Shown one piece after another: positions 1 to 8,265 of a stretch of 43,550 nucleotides of DNA. This DNA comes from Roseovarius sp. (lineage in GTDB: Bacteria; Pseudomonadota; Alphaproteobacteria; Rhodobacterales; Rhodobacteraceae). The stretch covers positions 149,855 to 193,404 of the forward strand of contig PBIL01000011.1 of assembly GCA_002720475.1 (NCBI GenBank), given 5' to 3'. The notes under the pieces were generated by a model. The model ran no database searches, was not told where the DNA came from, and saw only the letters and a program-made list of their open reading frames with translations. Position numbers and translations under genes: made by a program. Positions within the stretch are counted from its first letter, which is position 1, and every line of letters begins with the position of its first letter.

Positions 1-965
1 GTCCATTTCTTCACCTCGTCGCGGATCTGGTCCATCCCCCAGACGCGCGTGCGGATGAATTCCTTGTCCTCCCAGCCGTTCTCGAAGATGTGCCAGAGGA
101 TCCCCCAGACGAGCGCCACGTCGGTTCCGGGGCGGAACCGCACGAACTCGTCGGCATGGGCCGCAGTGCGGGTGAAACGCGGATCGCAGACGATGAGCGG
201 CGCGTTGTTTTCTTCCTTGGCCTTCAGCACATGGAGCAGGCTGACGGGATGCGCCTCGGCCGGGTTGCCGCCGATGATGAAGATCGCCCTGGAATTGTGG
301 ATGTCGTTGTAGCTGTTGGTCATGGCGCCGTAGCCCCATGTATTCGCAACGCCGGCAACGGTGGTCGAGTGGCAGATCCGCGCCTGGTGATCCACGTTGT
401 TCGTGCCCCAGTAGGCGGCGAACTTGCGGAAGAGATAGGCCTGCTCGTTGTTGTGCTTGGCAGAGCCCAGCCAATAGACGCTGTCAGGCCCGGATTCCTC
501 GCGGATCGAGAGCATCTGGTCGCCGATCTCGTTGATCGCCTGCTCCCAGCTGATCCGCTTCCACTCGCCGCCCTCTTTCTTCATAGGATACTTGAGGCGG
601 CGTTCGCCATGCGCATGCTCGCGCACCGATGCGCCCTTGGCGCAATGCGCACCCAGGTTGAAGGGGCTGTCCCAGCCGGGCTCCTGCCCCGTCCAGACGC
701 CATTCTGGACCTCGGCCACGACCGTGCAGCCGACCGAGCAATGGGTGCAGACGGACTTGACCGTCTTCACCGCCTCGCCCGCCGCAGTCTGGGCGTTGGC
801 GCGGGTCACGGTGCCCCCAATGGCACCCATCGCGGCCAGGCCCCCGATGGCCAGGCCGCTGCCGCGCAGGAACGCGCGGCGATCGACGGATTTGCCGCCG
901 ACCTCGGACAGGATACTTGTCCGCTGGGGGCGTCGCGCAACCCCGTTGGTCTTTTTCCTAAGCAT
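1..965 (-). CDS. fdhA: Formate dehydrogenase, molybdopterin catalytic (alpha) subunit, N-terminal part
   Basis: The gene starts at ATG 965 and runs off the left edge, so about 321 residues are visible. A twin-arginine signal (DRRAFLRG, residues 28-35) followed by a hydrophobic stretch points to export of the folded enzyme. Cys73, Cys76, Cys80 and Cys108 form the [4Fe-4S] site typical of the molybdopterin oxidoreductase family. The motif [12 protein letters not shown] puts a cysteine (Cys198, codon TGC at 374-372) where E. coli FdnG has selenocysteine, so this is a Cys-type enzyme. NPAEAHPVS follows in the usual place. A strong site (GGAGGAGA) precedes the start. It is the last visible gene of the operon that begins at 3162. 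Family knowledge: oxidises formate to CO2 and passes electrons to Fe-S and quinone or cytochrome partners, which must lie outside the window. Confidence 0.93.
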   Translation of the reverse strand, partial: MLRKKTNGVARRPQRTSILSEVGGKSVDRRAFLRGSGLAIGGLAAMGAIGGTVTRANAQTAAGEAVKTVKSVCTHCSVGCTVVAEVQNGVWTGQEPGWDSPFNLGAHCAKGASVREHAHGERRLKYPMKKEGGEWKRISWEQAINEIGDQMLSIREESGPDSVYWLGSAKHNNEQAYLFRKFAAYWGTNNVDHQARICHSTTVAGVANTWGYGAMTNSYNDIHNSRAIFIIGGNPAEAHPVSLLHVLKAKEENNAPLIVCDPRFTRTAAHADEFVRFRPGTDVALVWGILWHIFENGWEDKEFIRTRVWGMDQIRDEVKKW

Positions 966-1069
966 GTGTCTCTCTCCTCCCTGGGCCCTCCTGGGCTGGG
1001 TACTGTGGCTTCCCCTGACAGTCGGGCGTCACGCAACCGGTCGTCAGCGGTGGTAACGGCGTCCGGTGC

Positions 1070-1261
1070 TCAGAACCGGGCGCTGTCGAAATAGGCGCGG
1101 GTATGCGCGGTGTCCTGCATCCTGTTCGATGTCAGGTCCGGCTCGGCGGCCTCGGCCCGCTCGCCGGTCACGGCCGCGGCCACGGCGGCCGCGGGCGCGC
1201 CCGTGGCGGCCAGCTTGAGGAAATCGCGGCGGCTGGTGGCCTCCTCGGGTTTCCTGGTCAT
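1070..1261 (-). CDS. Small TAT-signal protein of formate dehydrogenase loci (FdhX-like)
   Basis: This 63-residue protein has a twin-arginine motif near the start (SRRDFLKLA, residues 10-18), an Ala-rich hydrophobic stretch, and a short tail ending in TRAYFDSARF. Start ATG 1261 is chosen because GGAGGGGAG lies just upstream; an earlier in-frame start at 1294 would add 11 residues that look non-coding. It matches by pattern the small formate dehydrogenase region TAT target family, found almost only beside formate dehydrogenase genes. Its role is not known; a scaffold or small subunit of the exported enzyme is plausible. It lies between the chaperone and the catalytic subunit in the same operon. 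Confidence 0.82.
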   Translation of the reverse strand: MTRKPEEATSRRDFLKLAATGAPAAAVAAAVTGERAEAAEPDLTSNRMQDTAHTRAYFDSARF

Positions 1262-1319
1262 GGGGTTCTCCCCTCCTCTGGTTGTGGCGGCCACGCGCCG
1301 CCGGTTGGTCGGCGCGGCC

Positions 1320-1928
1320 TCAGGCCCCGCTCATCCGGAAGCCCTCGGCCTCGATCTCCATGAACACCCGGCCGACCGCGCCGACCGAGGCATAGAGAAC
1401 CGAAGACCGAGCCGCCTCCAAATCCGCAAAGAAATGCCCCGCCCAGGGGCCGACATGCCTGCCGAAGAAGGTCTTCTGATCGGCCAGGCTCGCGGGCGCG
1501 CCGAAACGGCCCCGGATGAGCCCGGCCATCATCTCCATCAGCGAGGCGATGTTGTCTTCGGGCTCATAAACGTTGTCCGCCCGCCGCATGCCGCGCGCCG
1601 CCATGTCGCGGCGCAGGCTGGCCAGCGGCTTCTCGTTGAGAAAACCCGTGAGATAGTAGCTCGCATAAGGCAGAAGCTCGCGGCGTCCCAGCCCGATGAA
1701 AAGCGCGGTGAACTCGCTCTCGACGGCGCGCGGGCTGCTCACCGCTGCCACCCGAGCGAGCGCCTGGATGGCCTGCCCCAGGCCGCTTTCGTCCCCGGTC
1801 AGCGCCGCGCAGTGCCGCAGAAGCTCCGCATCGGCGGGCCGCGCCAGGATCGCGCCGAGAAAATCGTATAGATCGGCGCGCAGGCGATCCTCCTCGGCGA
1901 TCACGGGCGCGGCGGTCTGTTGCTCCAT
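1320..1928 (-). CDS. TorD/DmsD-family chaperone for formate dehydrogenase
   Basis: A 202-residue cytoplasmic all-helical protein. The segment EFTALFIGLGRRELLPYASY is the TorD-family signature, followed by LRRDMAARGM and by PEDNIASLMEMMAGLI. TorD-type chaperones bind the twin-arginine signal of a molybdoenzyme and hold it until the cofactor is inserted; the client here should be the FdhA encoded two genes downstream. ATG 1928 is preferred because GAGGAG lies about 8 bases upstream. A GTG at 1949 that overlaps the stop of the preceding gene (GTGA) would add seven residues and would imply translational coupling. Either start keeps the full domain. Confidence 0.88.
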   Translation of the reverse strand: MEQQTAAPVIAEEDRLRADLYDFLGAILARPADAELLRHCAALTGDESGLGQAIQALARVAAVSSPRAVESEFTALFIGLGRRELLPYASYYLTGFLNEKPLASLRRDMAARGMRRADNVYEPEDNIASLMEMMAGLIRGRFGAPASLADQKTFFGRHVGPWAGHFFADLEAARSSVLYASVGAVGRVFMEIEAEGFRMSGA

Positions 1929-1945
1929 CAGGGTCTCCTCACGGG

Positions 1946-2575
1946 TCACGCGGTCACTCCGGCGCTGTCGTCAAAGGCAAAGCGCATCCGGCGGCGCGGC
2001 GGCGGCGGGGCCTCCCCGGCCTCGGTCGTCTTCTCCTCGGCGGACGGCTCACGGGCGGGCTGCGCGGCCTCCGCCCCGGCCTCGTCGCCGGTCTCGCTTT
2101 CGGCCACGGCCAAAACGTCGGACCTGTCTGCCGGGGGCTCGGCTGCCGTGTCCGGCCCGGCTTCGGCCTCGGCCTGCCGCGCCGTTTCCTCGACATGGGC
2201 GAGCATCCCCTTGCCCACCTGATAGGCGGTCCGGAGATTTTCGATCACGCAGGCGCTGTCGGTGAAATCCTCGCCATAGTCGATCATCCCATCGAGATTG
2301 GCGAGCGCGGGGTTGCTCAGCCACAGCCGCCGCAGCGCGCGGCGGCGCAGCCGCTCGGGCACCGCCCTGGCCATGAAGGCGCGGAAATCGTCACCGGGGC
2401 CGAGCGTGTCCGGGTCGGGCAGGCCCAGGTCCGCGCAGATCTCCTCGTCTGTCTTCCCGGCCTGCGCCGCCTCGCGCGCGGCCTCTTCCGCCGCGCGGGC
2501 GGCAAGCGCCTCGGCTTCCGCCTCCGCCTCGACCCGCGCCTTGCGGCGCGACCAGAAATCAGCCCCGCCCGTCAA
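1946..2575 (-). CDS. DUF3306 family protein
   Basis: About 209 residues, starting with FWSRRKARVEAEAEAEAL. The conserved core (residues 45-115) carries LPDPDTLGPGDDFRAFMA and RRALRRLWLSNPALANLDGM, typical of DUF3306. The C-terminal 90 residues are acidic, low in complexity and end in an Arg/Pro-rich tail, probably disordered. The only suitable start is TTG at 2575, which overlaps the stop of the DUF3305 gene (TTGA); GGGAGAGG lies upstream. Function is unknown. DUF3305 and DUF3306 genes travel together in formate dehydrogenase operons, so a role in assembly or regulation of the enzyme is inferred from context only. Confidence 0.82.
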   Translation of the reverse strand: MTGGADFWSRRKARVEAEAEAEALAARAAEEAAREAAQAGKTDEEICADLGLPDPDTLGPGDDFRAFMARAVPERLRRRALRRLWLSNPALANLDGMIDYGEDFTDSACVIENLRTAYQVGKGMLAHVEETARQAEAEAGPDTAAEPPADRSDVLAVAESETGDEAGAEAAQPAREPSAEEKTTEAGEAPPPPRRRMRFAFDDSAGVTA

Positions 2576-3162
2576 TGCAGCCTCTCCCGCCGCGCCCGCG
2601 ACGGGGCGCGATACACATCCGCCGCCTGCGGGATGCGCGCATCGCCCACCCCGTCCTGCGCGATCTCGATGTTCACCCGGTCACGCTTGCGCTTCCGAAA
2701 CGTCTCATCCGCGTGATGCGCCGCCACGAAATCGCGGATCAGCGCGATCAGCCCCTCCGGCATCGGCACCTTTTCCACGATTTCCTCGCCCGTGTCGCAG
2801 TAGTCCTGCGCCTCGAAAGGCGAGGCCGTGACCAGCGTGACCTCGTAGGGCATGTCATCGGTGCCCGCCGCGCGGGGACGCAGGATCACATAGACCGACG
2901 GCACCTGCGCGCGCAGCGCCTCGAGATAGGCGTCGGTCTGGGTATGATGAAGATCGAGCTGGACGGTGGCGGCATGATACTCGACCGCCTCGCCCTCACG
3001 CCGCAGCTCGCGCCACTCCGCCGCTCCCGCGCCGGGCAGCACGGCGACCGCCCGCCAGCACCATCGCGCCCAACGGGTCACGCCCGGCGTCTTGCGCACG
3101 ACGACACCGATCGGCAGCAGAACCTGCTTGTCGGGCTGCATGTCTTTCACGGCTGGCATCAT
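2572..3162 (-). CDS. DUF3305 family protein, first gene of the formate dehydrogenase operon
   Basis: A 196-residue soluble protein. The core LPIGVVVRKTPGVTRWARWCW followed by VQLDLHHTQTDAYLEAL and PSVYVILR marks DUF3305. The tail, from about residue 125, holds TLVTASPFEAQDY and a run of basic residues. ATG 3162 and ATG 3159 are adjacent, with AAGGGG directly upstream; a third ATG at 3141 is also possible. Longer upstream extension of this frame reads through non-coding DNA and is ignored. It overlaps DUF3306 by four bases. No enzymatic motif is visible; the function is not known beyond its constant pairing with formate dehydrogenase genes. Confidence 0.83.
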   Translation of the reverse strand: MMPAVKDMQPDKQVLLPIGVVVRKTPGVTRWARWCWRAVAVLPGAGAAEWRELRREGEAVEYHAATVQLDLHHTQTDAYLEALRAQVPSVYVILRPRAAGTDDMPYEVTLVTASPFEAQDYCDTGEEIVEKVPMPEGLIALIRDFVAAHHADETFRKRKRDRVNIEIAQDGVGDARIPQAADVYRAPSRARRERLH

Positions 3163-3514
3163 CCCCTTGCTGGCTTGTACCCAAGATTGGTGCAGTTTCC
3201 TGACCACGCAAAGCACTTTCTGTGTGCCACGGTCCACAGACCCCGATCGACGGTCATTTTGAACCACCTCCCCTCGGCCCGAGCGCCGGTCAGGACAGAT
3301 TGACCCTGGCTGCGGCAAGATGCTGCAACGCCGCATTGCAAGCGGCTGAAAACAAATAGAATCAATCAGGTTTGCGCATGGACCCAAGCGGCTCCCGCCG
3401 CGACGGGATCGTGATTCGGAATCCGGTTTACGAGGGACGCGAATCATGTCTAAGCTTTGCTCCAAGCGGCGAGGGCCGCGCCCTTCCCGACACCGAGAAT
3501 CCCCTGGGGAACCG
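3163..3514. other. Divergent intergenic region of the formate dehydrogenase locus
   Basis: This stretch of about 350 bases separates the minus-strand operon from the plus-strand polyferredoxin gene and should hold both promoters. It is richer in A/T than its surroundings around 3345-3372. An inverted repeat TGCAA-N7-TTGCA lies at 3324-3340, and GCCGC-N7-GCGGC overlaps it at 3330-3346. A possible plus-strand promoter is TTGCAA (3336-3341) with TAGAAT (3357-3362), but the 15-base spacing is short. No gene is seen here. Confidence 0.4.
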
Positions 3515-5470
3515 ATGCCCAAGCAACTGATTTTATGCGATTGTTCCGGCTCCCAGAGCATCGATGCCAAGGCGCTCTCCGAGGCGTCCGGCCTGCCCTG
3601 CTCGCGGCTGCACTCGGCGCTCTGCACCGCCGAAACGGGTGCCGCGGCCAAGGCGATCGAGGGGGGCGACGCGATTATCTGCTGCACGCAGGAGCGGCGG
3701 ATCTTCGAGGAGATCGCCGCCGATCTGGGCGTCGATCCGCCCGCCTTCCTCGACCTGCGCGACCGCGCCGGGTGGTCCGACGACCCGGCCCCGAAACTGC
3801 CCAAAATGTCCGCCCTCGTGGCCGAGGCCACGCTTGCCGCGCATCCCGACAAGACCGTGGACGTGGTCTCCGAAGGGCTGTGCCTGATCATCGGCACCGC
3901 CGAGGCCGCGCTCCCGGCGGCGGAGAAACTCAGCCCCGTCCTTGGTGTCACGGTCCTTCTGACCGACGGAAGCGACCCGCCGGAGAACCGCGATTTCGAC
4001 GCGATCCGGGGCCGGATCGTGCAGGCCACCGGCGCGCTCGGCGGCTTCTCGCTGCGCCTCGATGCGCTGCAACAGGTCGATCCGGGCGGACGCGGCGCGC
4101 TGCGCTGGACGGCCCCGCGCACCGGCGGGCAGACCGGATGCGACATCATCCTCGATCTGTCCGGCGCGACGCCGCTATTCCCCGCGCCCGAGAAGCGCGA
4201 GGGCTATCTGCGCGCCGATCCGGGCAGCCTCACCGCCGTCGCGGACGCGATCCTTGCGGCATCGCAGCTTGTGGGCACCTTCGAGAAACCGCTCTACGTG
4301 GCGCTCGAGCCACTGCTTTGCGCCCATTCCCGCGCCGGGCAGACCGGCTGCACCAAGTGCCTCGACATCTGCCCCACCGGTGCGATCACGCCCGCGGGCG
4401 ATCATGTCGGCATCGACCCGATGATCTGCGCGGGCTGCGGCGCCTGCGCCGCGCGCTGCCCCTCGGGCGCGATCACCTATGACGCGCCGCCGCCCGACAT
4501 GATCCTGCGCCGCATCCAGACGCTGGCCTCGGCCTATCGCAAGGCCGGCGGGGCGGCGCCGCGCCTGCTGGTGCATGACGCGGGCTTCGGTGCCGAGATG
4601 ATCCGCCTGGCCGCGCGCCACGGCCGCGGCCTGCCCGCCGACGTGATCCCGATGGAGGTCTCCGCGCTCGCCGGTTTCGGCCATGCCGAGATCCTCGCCG
4701 CGCTTGCCTCGGGCTTTGCCGAGGTGGCGCTCATGCTCTCGCCCACGACCGAGCGCGATGCGCCCGAGGCCGAGACCGAACTGGCGCGGGCCATGGCAGG
4801 CGGCCATCCGGTGCGCCTGCTCGACCCCGCCGAGCCCGACGCGCTCTGCGACGCGCTTCATGACACGGCCCCGCCGCCGCCGCTCTCCGAGCCGGTCCTG
4901 CCGATGGGCAGCCGCCGCCAGGTCGCGCGCCTTGCCGCGCGCGCGCTCAACCCCGGGGCAGAGACGCTGGACCTGCCCGCCACCGCCCCCTATGGCGCGG
5001 TGCTGGTCGATGCCGGAGCCTGCACGCTCTGCCTGTCCTGCGTGTCGCTCTGCCCCTCGGGCGCGCTTCTGGACAACGAGGATCTGCCGCAGCTCCGCTT
5101 TCAGGAGGATGCCTGCCTGCAATGCGGGATCTGTGCCACGATATGCCCGGAAAAGGCGATCACGCTGGAGCCCCGCCTGAACCTTGCCGACAGCGCGCTC
5201 GGCCAGGTCGTGCTCAACGAGGAAGAGCCCTTTGCCTGTGTCGAATGCGGCGTGCTCTTCGGCTCGAAATCCACCATCGAGCGCATCACCGAGAAGCTCG
5301 CGGGCAAGCACGCGCTCTTCGCCACGTCAGAGGCCGCGCGCATGATCCGGATGTGCGAGAATTGCCGGATCACGGCGCAGTTCAACGCCGCCGACAACCC
5401 CTTCGCCATGGGCGAACGCCCGCGACCGCGCACCACCGAGGATTACCTCAGCAAGCGCAAGGATCACTGA
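3515..5470 (+). CDS. Large polyferredoxin (4Fe-4S) of the formate dehydrogenase locus
   Basis: A 651-residue cytoplasmic iron-sulfur protein. Cluster motifs lie near residue 279 (CTKCLDICP), 305 (CAGCGACAARCP), 503 (CTLCLSCVSLCP) and 534 (CLQCGICATICP). The last three are complete CxxCxxCxxxCP sets; the first shows three cysteines with others close by. Near 575-622 two CxxC pairs (CVEC, CENC) sit about 45 residues apart, like a zinc or rubredoxin-type site. The rest, including residues 350-430, has no motif I can name. ATG 3515 follows GGGGAA; ATG 3446 would add 23 basic residues unlike the family. It probably carries electrons for the enzyme or its maturation. The gene overlaps the cytochrome gene tail to tail by seven bases. 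Confidence 0.85.
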   Translation: MPKQLILCDCSGSQSIDAKALSEASGLPCSRLHSALCTAETGAAAKAIEGGDAIICCTQERRIFEEIAADLGVDPPAFLDLRDRAGWSDDPAPKLPKMSALVAEATLAAHPDKTVDVVSEGLCLIIGTAEAALPAAEKLSPVLGVTVLLTDGSDPPENRDFDAIRGRIVQATGALGGFSLRLDALQQVDPGGRGALRWTAPRTGGQTGCDIILDLSGATPLFPAPEKREGYLRADPGSLTAVADAILAASQLVGTFEKPLYVALEPLLCAHSRAGQTGCTKCLDICPTGAITPAGDHVGIDPMICAGCGACAARCPSGAITYDAPPPDMILRRIQTLASAYRKAGGAAPRLLVHDAGFGAEMIRLAARHGRGLPADVIPMEVSALAGFGHAEILAALASGFAEVALMLSPTTERDAPEAETELARAMAGGHPVRLLDPAEPDALCDALHDTAPPPPLSEPVLPMGSRRQVARLAARALNPGAETLDLPATAPYGAVLVDAGACTLCLSCVSLCPSGALLDNEDLPQLRFQEDACLQCGICATICPEKAITLEPRLNLADSALGQVVLNEEEPFACVECGVLFGSKSTIERITEKLAGKHALFATSEAARMIRMCENCRITAQFNAADNPFAMGERPRPRTTEDYLSKRKDH

Positions 5471-6231
5471 ACTTGGATCGGCGCGCCCAGATCGGCGGGG
5501 GCCAGCCCTGCCACATAGGCAAGGATCGCCTCGATCTGCGCGGGCGTGACCTCGATGGGCGCGATGGCGGGGGGCAGGTGATCGGCAAAGGGCGCGGTCA
5601 CGCCCGGCACCTGGGTAAAGGCCGGGTGGGGATTGAGCGCGTAGAATCTCTGGAACCGCGCATCCCAGTCGCCCAGCGTGCGCAGCACCGGAAAGGACGG
5701 GGTGGAGCCGATTCCGCCGCGCCGGTCAGGGCCGATCAAATGACAGCGCCCGCATTGCGCCCGCGCCACGCGCTGCCCCTCTGCCGCGTCTCCCTCGATG
5801 ACCGGGCCGGTGGCCCCGGCCTCCTCTGTCTCGGGCAGGGCGAAAGGCGCGCCCCCCGCCACCTCGTAGCTGGTGATCGTGCGCTGCCCGATCTCCGAGC
5901 CGAGCCAGTCGGCAAAGCGCGCGGCACCCGGATGATCGTCCGCAAGGCCAAGCCGCCACGTCGCGCCCGCCCCCACGAATACCGCGCGGCCCGCCTTGGT
6001 TCCCAGCGCCGCCTCGGCCTCCGCGCCCTCGGGCAGGATCTCGATCCGCACCCCGGTCTTGAGCGAGAAGCGCGGCAGGATATATCCCAAGAGCCCGCTT
6101 TCCAGCAAAGCCTCGGGCGCGGACAGCCGGAAATGCCGCTCGTCCGTCTCGGCCATCGCGGGCCAGAGCGCCAGAAGGACAGGCAGGAGCCACGGGCGGA
6201 ACCGGGCGGGATTTGGGACAAGGCACGCCAT
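5464..6231 (-). CDS. Periplasmic c-type cytochrome with a reduced binding-protein-like domain
   Basis: A 255-residue exported protein. Residues 11-27 form a signal peptide ending AMA. Residues 32-90 (LLESGLLGYILPRFSLKTG) resemble the first lobe of tungstate/molybdate-type periplasmic binding proteins, and residues 98-130 (HPGAARFADWLGSEIGQ) resemble their C-terminal helix, but the second lobe between them is missing. A c-type haem motif CGRCH lies at 160-164. No methionine follows it, so the usual sixth ligand is absent; His202 and His218 are the candidates. The start ATG 6231 has only a weak binding site. It probably shuttles electrons in the periplasm for the formate dehydrogenase; the binding-domain resemblance is by eye. 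Confidence 0.75.
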   Translation of the reverse strand: MACLVPNPARFRPWLLPVLLALWPAMAETDERHFRLSAPEALLESGLLGYILPRFSLKTGVRIEILPEGAEAEAALGTKAGRAVFVGAGATWRLGLADDHPGAARFADWLGSEIGQRTITSYEVAGGAPFALPETEEAGATGPVIEGDAAEGQRVARAQCGRCHLIGPDRRGGIGSTPSFPVLRTLGDWDARFQRFYALNPHPAFTQVPGVTAPFADHLPPAIAPIEVTPAQIEAILAYVAGLAPADLGAPIQVQ

Positions 6232-6294
6232 GCCCAAGCGTAGAAACAGCCCCGCCGCCACGTCAAGCGCGGGATCGGAGAGAAGGAGACGGAG

Positions 6295-6489
6295 ATGACC
6301 GACGCATTCAACATGTCGATGCGCAAGTTCCTCAAGCAGGTGGGCGTCACCTCGCAGCAGGCCATCGAGGAGGGGTTGCGCGCCAGGGGGGCGGTCGCGG
6401 GCCAGGAATTCGAGGCGAAGATGGTTCTCACCGTCGAGGGGCTGGATGTGGAACATGTCGTGACCGGCACGATCAAGGGGCAGGACTGA
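6295..6489 (+). CDS. DUF6494 family small protein
   Basis: A 64-residue protein beginning MTDAFNMSMRKFLKQVGVTSQQAIEE in pattern, followed by a short beta-rich half (EAKMVLTVEGLDVEHVVTGTI). The start is well supported by AGAAGGAGACGGAG just upstream. There are no cysteines, signal peptide or membrane segment. It matches DUF6494, a small family of unknown function. One base separates its stop from the Mrp gene start, so the two are very likely translated together. Being first of four tightly linked genes, it may act with the Mrp ATPase. Confidence 0.75.
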   Translation: MTDAFNMSMRKFLKQVGVTSQQAIEEGLRARGAVAGQEFEAKMVLTVEGLDVEHVVTGTIKGQD

Positions 6490-6490
6490 G

Positions 6491-7552
6491 GTGGCAGCCA
6501 CACGCGAAGGCGTCCTTGCGGCGCTCAAGGACATCACCGACCCGGCAAGCGGCAGCGACATCGTCTCGGCCGGCATCGTGCGCGCGCTCCATGTCGAGGG
6601 CGAGACCGTGCGCTTTGTCCTCGAGATCGACCCGGCGAAGGCCGAGACCTATGGCCCTGTGCGCGATGCGGCCGAGGCCGCGGCCAGGACGGCAGGGGCA
6701 AGCAGCGTCTCGGCGGTGCTGACGGCCCATTCCGCCAAGGCCCCCCCGGATCTCAAGCCCGCCCGCAAGGCCGAGCCCAAGGGGCCGCAGCAGGTCCCCG
6801 GCGTGGACCGGATCATCGCCATCGCCTCGGGCAAGGGCGGTGTCGGCAAGTCCACCGTTGCCTCGAACCTCGCCTGCGCACTGGCCGCCGAAGGCCGCCG
6901 CGTTGGCCTTCTGGATGCCGATGTCTACGGCCCCTCGCAGCCCCGGATGCTCGGTGTCTCGGGCCGCCCGGCCAGCCCCGACGGCAAGACCATCCTGCCG
7001 CTCAGGAACCACGGCGTCACCATGATGTCCATCGGCCTCATGGTGAACGAGGGGCAGGCGGTGGTCTGGCGCGGCCCGATGCTCATGGGTGCGCTGCAAC
7101 AGATGCTGATGCAGGTGCAATGGGGTGCGCTCGACGTGCTGCTCGTGGACCTGCCGCCGGGCACGGGCGACGTGCAGCTCACGCTTTCGCAGAAGGCGGC
7201 CGTGGATGGTGCCATCGTGGTCTCCACGCCGCAGGACGTGGCGCTTCTGGACGCGCGCAAGGGCATCGACATGTTCCAGCAGCTCAAGGTGCCGGTGCTG
7301 GGGCTGATCGAGAACATGAGCACGCATATCTGCTCCAATTGCGGACATGAGGAGCATATCTTCGGTCATGGCGGCGTGCGGGCCGAGGCAGAGAAGCTGG
7401 GCGTGCCGCTGCTTGCGGAGATCCCGCTGCATCTCGATATCCGCCTCGCCTCCGATGGCGGTGCGCCCATCGTCGTGACAAGGCCCGAGAGCGCGCAGGC
7501 ACAGGCATTCCGGCAGCTGGCGCGCGATCTGGTGGCGCGGGGACTGGCATGA
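6491..7552 (+). CDS. apbC: Mrp/ApbC (Nbp35-type) iron-sulfur carrier ATPase
   Basis: A 353-residue cytoplasmic P-loop ATPase of the MinD/ParA-like class. An N-terminal MIP18/DUF59-like domain (residues 1-75: EGVLAALKDITDPASGSDIVSAGIV) is followed by a linker, the deviant Walker A GKGGVGKS (114-121), the segment DLPPGTGDVQLTL, and the CxxC pair Cys281/Cys284 that binds a bridging [4Fe-4S] cluster in this family. The start is GTG 6491. Mrp proteins carry and donate Fe-S clusters. Its place among formate dehydrogenase accessory genes suggests a dedicated copy that loads the enzyme or the polyferredoxin; this is inference, since it could also be the general cellular copy. Confidence 0.92.
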   Translation: MAATREGVLAALKDITDPASGSDIVSAGIVRALHVEGETVRFVLEIDPAKAETYGPVRDAAEAAARTAGASSVSAVLTAHSAKAPPDLKPARKAEPKGPQQVPGVDRIIAIASGKGGVGKSTVASNLACALAAEGRRVGLLDADVYGPSQPRMLGVSGRPASPDGKTILPLRNHGVTMMSIGLMVNEGQAVVWRGPMLMGALQQMLMQVQWGALDVLLVDLPPGTGDVQLTLSQKAAVDGAIVVSTPQDVALLDARKGIDMFQQLKVPVLGLIENMSTHICSNCGHEEHIFGHGGVRAEAEKLGVPLLAEIPLHLDIRLASDGGAPIVVTRPESAQAQAFRQLARDLVARGLA

Positions 7553-8265
7553 ACGCACCAGGCGCGGCCCCCACCTTCCCGCCGCTGCTGACGGGGATCG
7601 CCGTCACCGGCAGGGTCGAGCCGTTCGACAGGGCGCGCGCCCTGGCCGCGCTCGGCTGTGACGCGGGCACGGTCGTGCACAACGTCACCGCCGACCGCCT
7701 TGCCGCCGCGCTCGTGCTTGCCCCCGAGGTGCCGCTTTCCCGCGCCATGGCCATGCTGCCCGCCTGCGGGCTGGGATTTCAGAACGCGCTCGGCGCGCTC
7801 GGCCCGCCGGAGGTGGCGGTGCATCTCGACTGGGCGGGCGGCCTGCGCGTGAACGGCGCGCGCTGCGGGCGGCTGCGCGCGGCGGCGGGGACGGCGGATC
7901 CCGCCGCCCTGCCCGGCTGGCTCGTCGTCGGGCTCGAGGTGCCGCTCCTGCCGCTCACCGATCAGCCGGGCAGCACGCCCGAGCAGACCGCGCTTTCCGA
8001 GGAGGGCTGTGCCGAGGTCGGGCCGGTCACGCTGCTCGAAAGCTGGGCACGCCATACCCTTGTCTGGATCAACCGCTGGGAGGACGAGGGGCCGCGGCCG
8101 CTGCACGCCGAATGGCGCGGGCTGGCCTGGAACATGGGCGAGCAGATCACCCAGGGCGATCTGACCGGCACCTGGCTCGGCGTGGACGAGGATTTCGGGA
8201 TGCTCCTGCGCGACGGCGGGACCACCCATCTCATCCCCCTCACTACGGTTCTGGAGGCCGCCTGA
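7549..8265 (+). CDS. Biotin/lipoate-ligase-like protein (BPL fold, DUF4444 end), likely non-ligase
   Basis: A 238-residue protein. Residues 45-130 follow the biotin/lipoate ligase core and residues 165-236 the SH3-like C-terminal domain (DLTGTWLGVDEDFGMLLRDG). Two hallmarks are altered. The GRGRxG loop that holds the adenylate is not visible, and the segment equivalent to KWPND reads LDWAGG (93-98), so the catalytic lysine is replaced by Asp94. VNGARCGRLR (101-110) fits the strand after that site. ATG 7549 overlaps the Mrp stop (ATGA) and the next gene overlaps this one's stop, so it is co-translated with both. It probably binds a ligand or protein partner rather than attaching biotin or lipoate; what it binds is unknown. 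Confidence 0.75.
   Translation: MNAPGAAPTFPPLLTGIAVTGRVEPFDRARALAALGCDAGTVVHNVTADRLAAALVLAPEVPLSRAMAMLPACGLGFQNALGALGPPEVAVHLDWAGGLRVNGARCGRLRAAAGTADPAALPGWLVVGLEVPLLPLTDQPGSTPEQTALSEEGCAEVGPVTLLESWARHTLVWINRWEDEGPRPLHAEWRGLAWNMGEQITQGDLTGTWLGVDEDFGMLLRDGGTTHLIPLTTVLEAA

Noticed and set aside
372-374. Possible selenocysteine in formate dehydrogenase
   Set aside because: The active-site codon is TGC (Cys), not TGA.
3446-3514. Upstream start ATG 3446 for the polyferredoxin
   Set aside because: It would add 23 basic residues before the family-like start LILCDCSGS; ATG 3515 has a better placed binding site. Not fully excluded.
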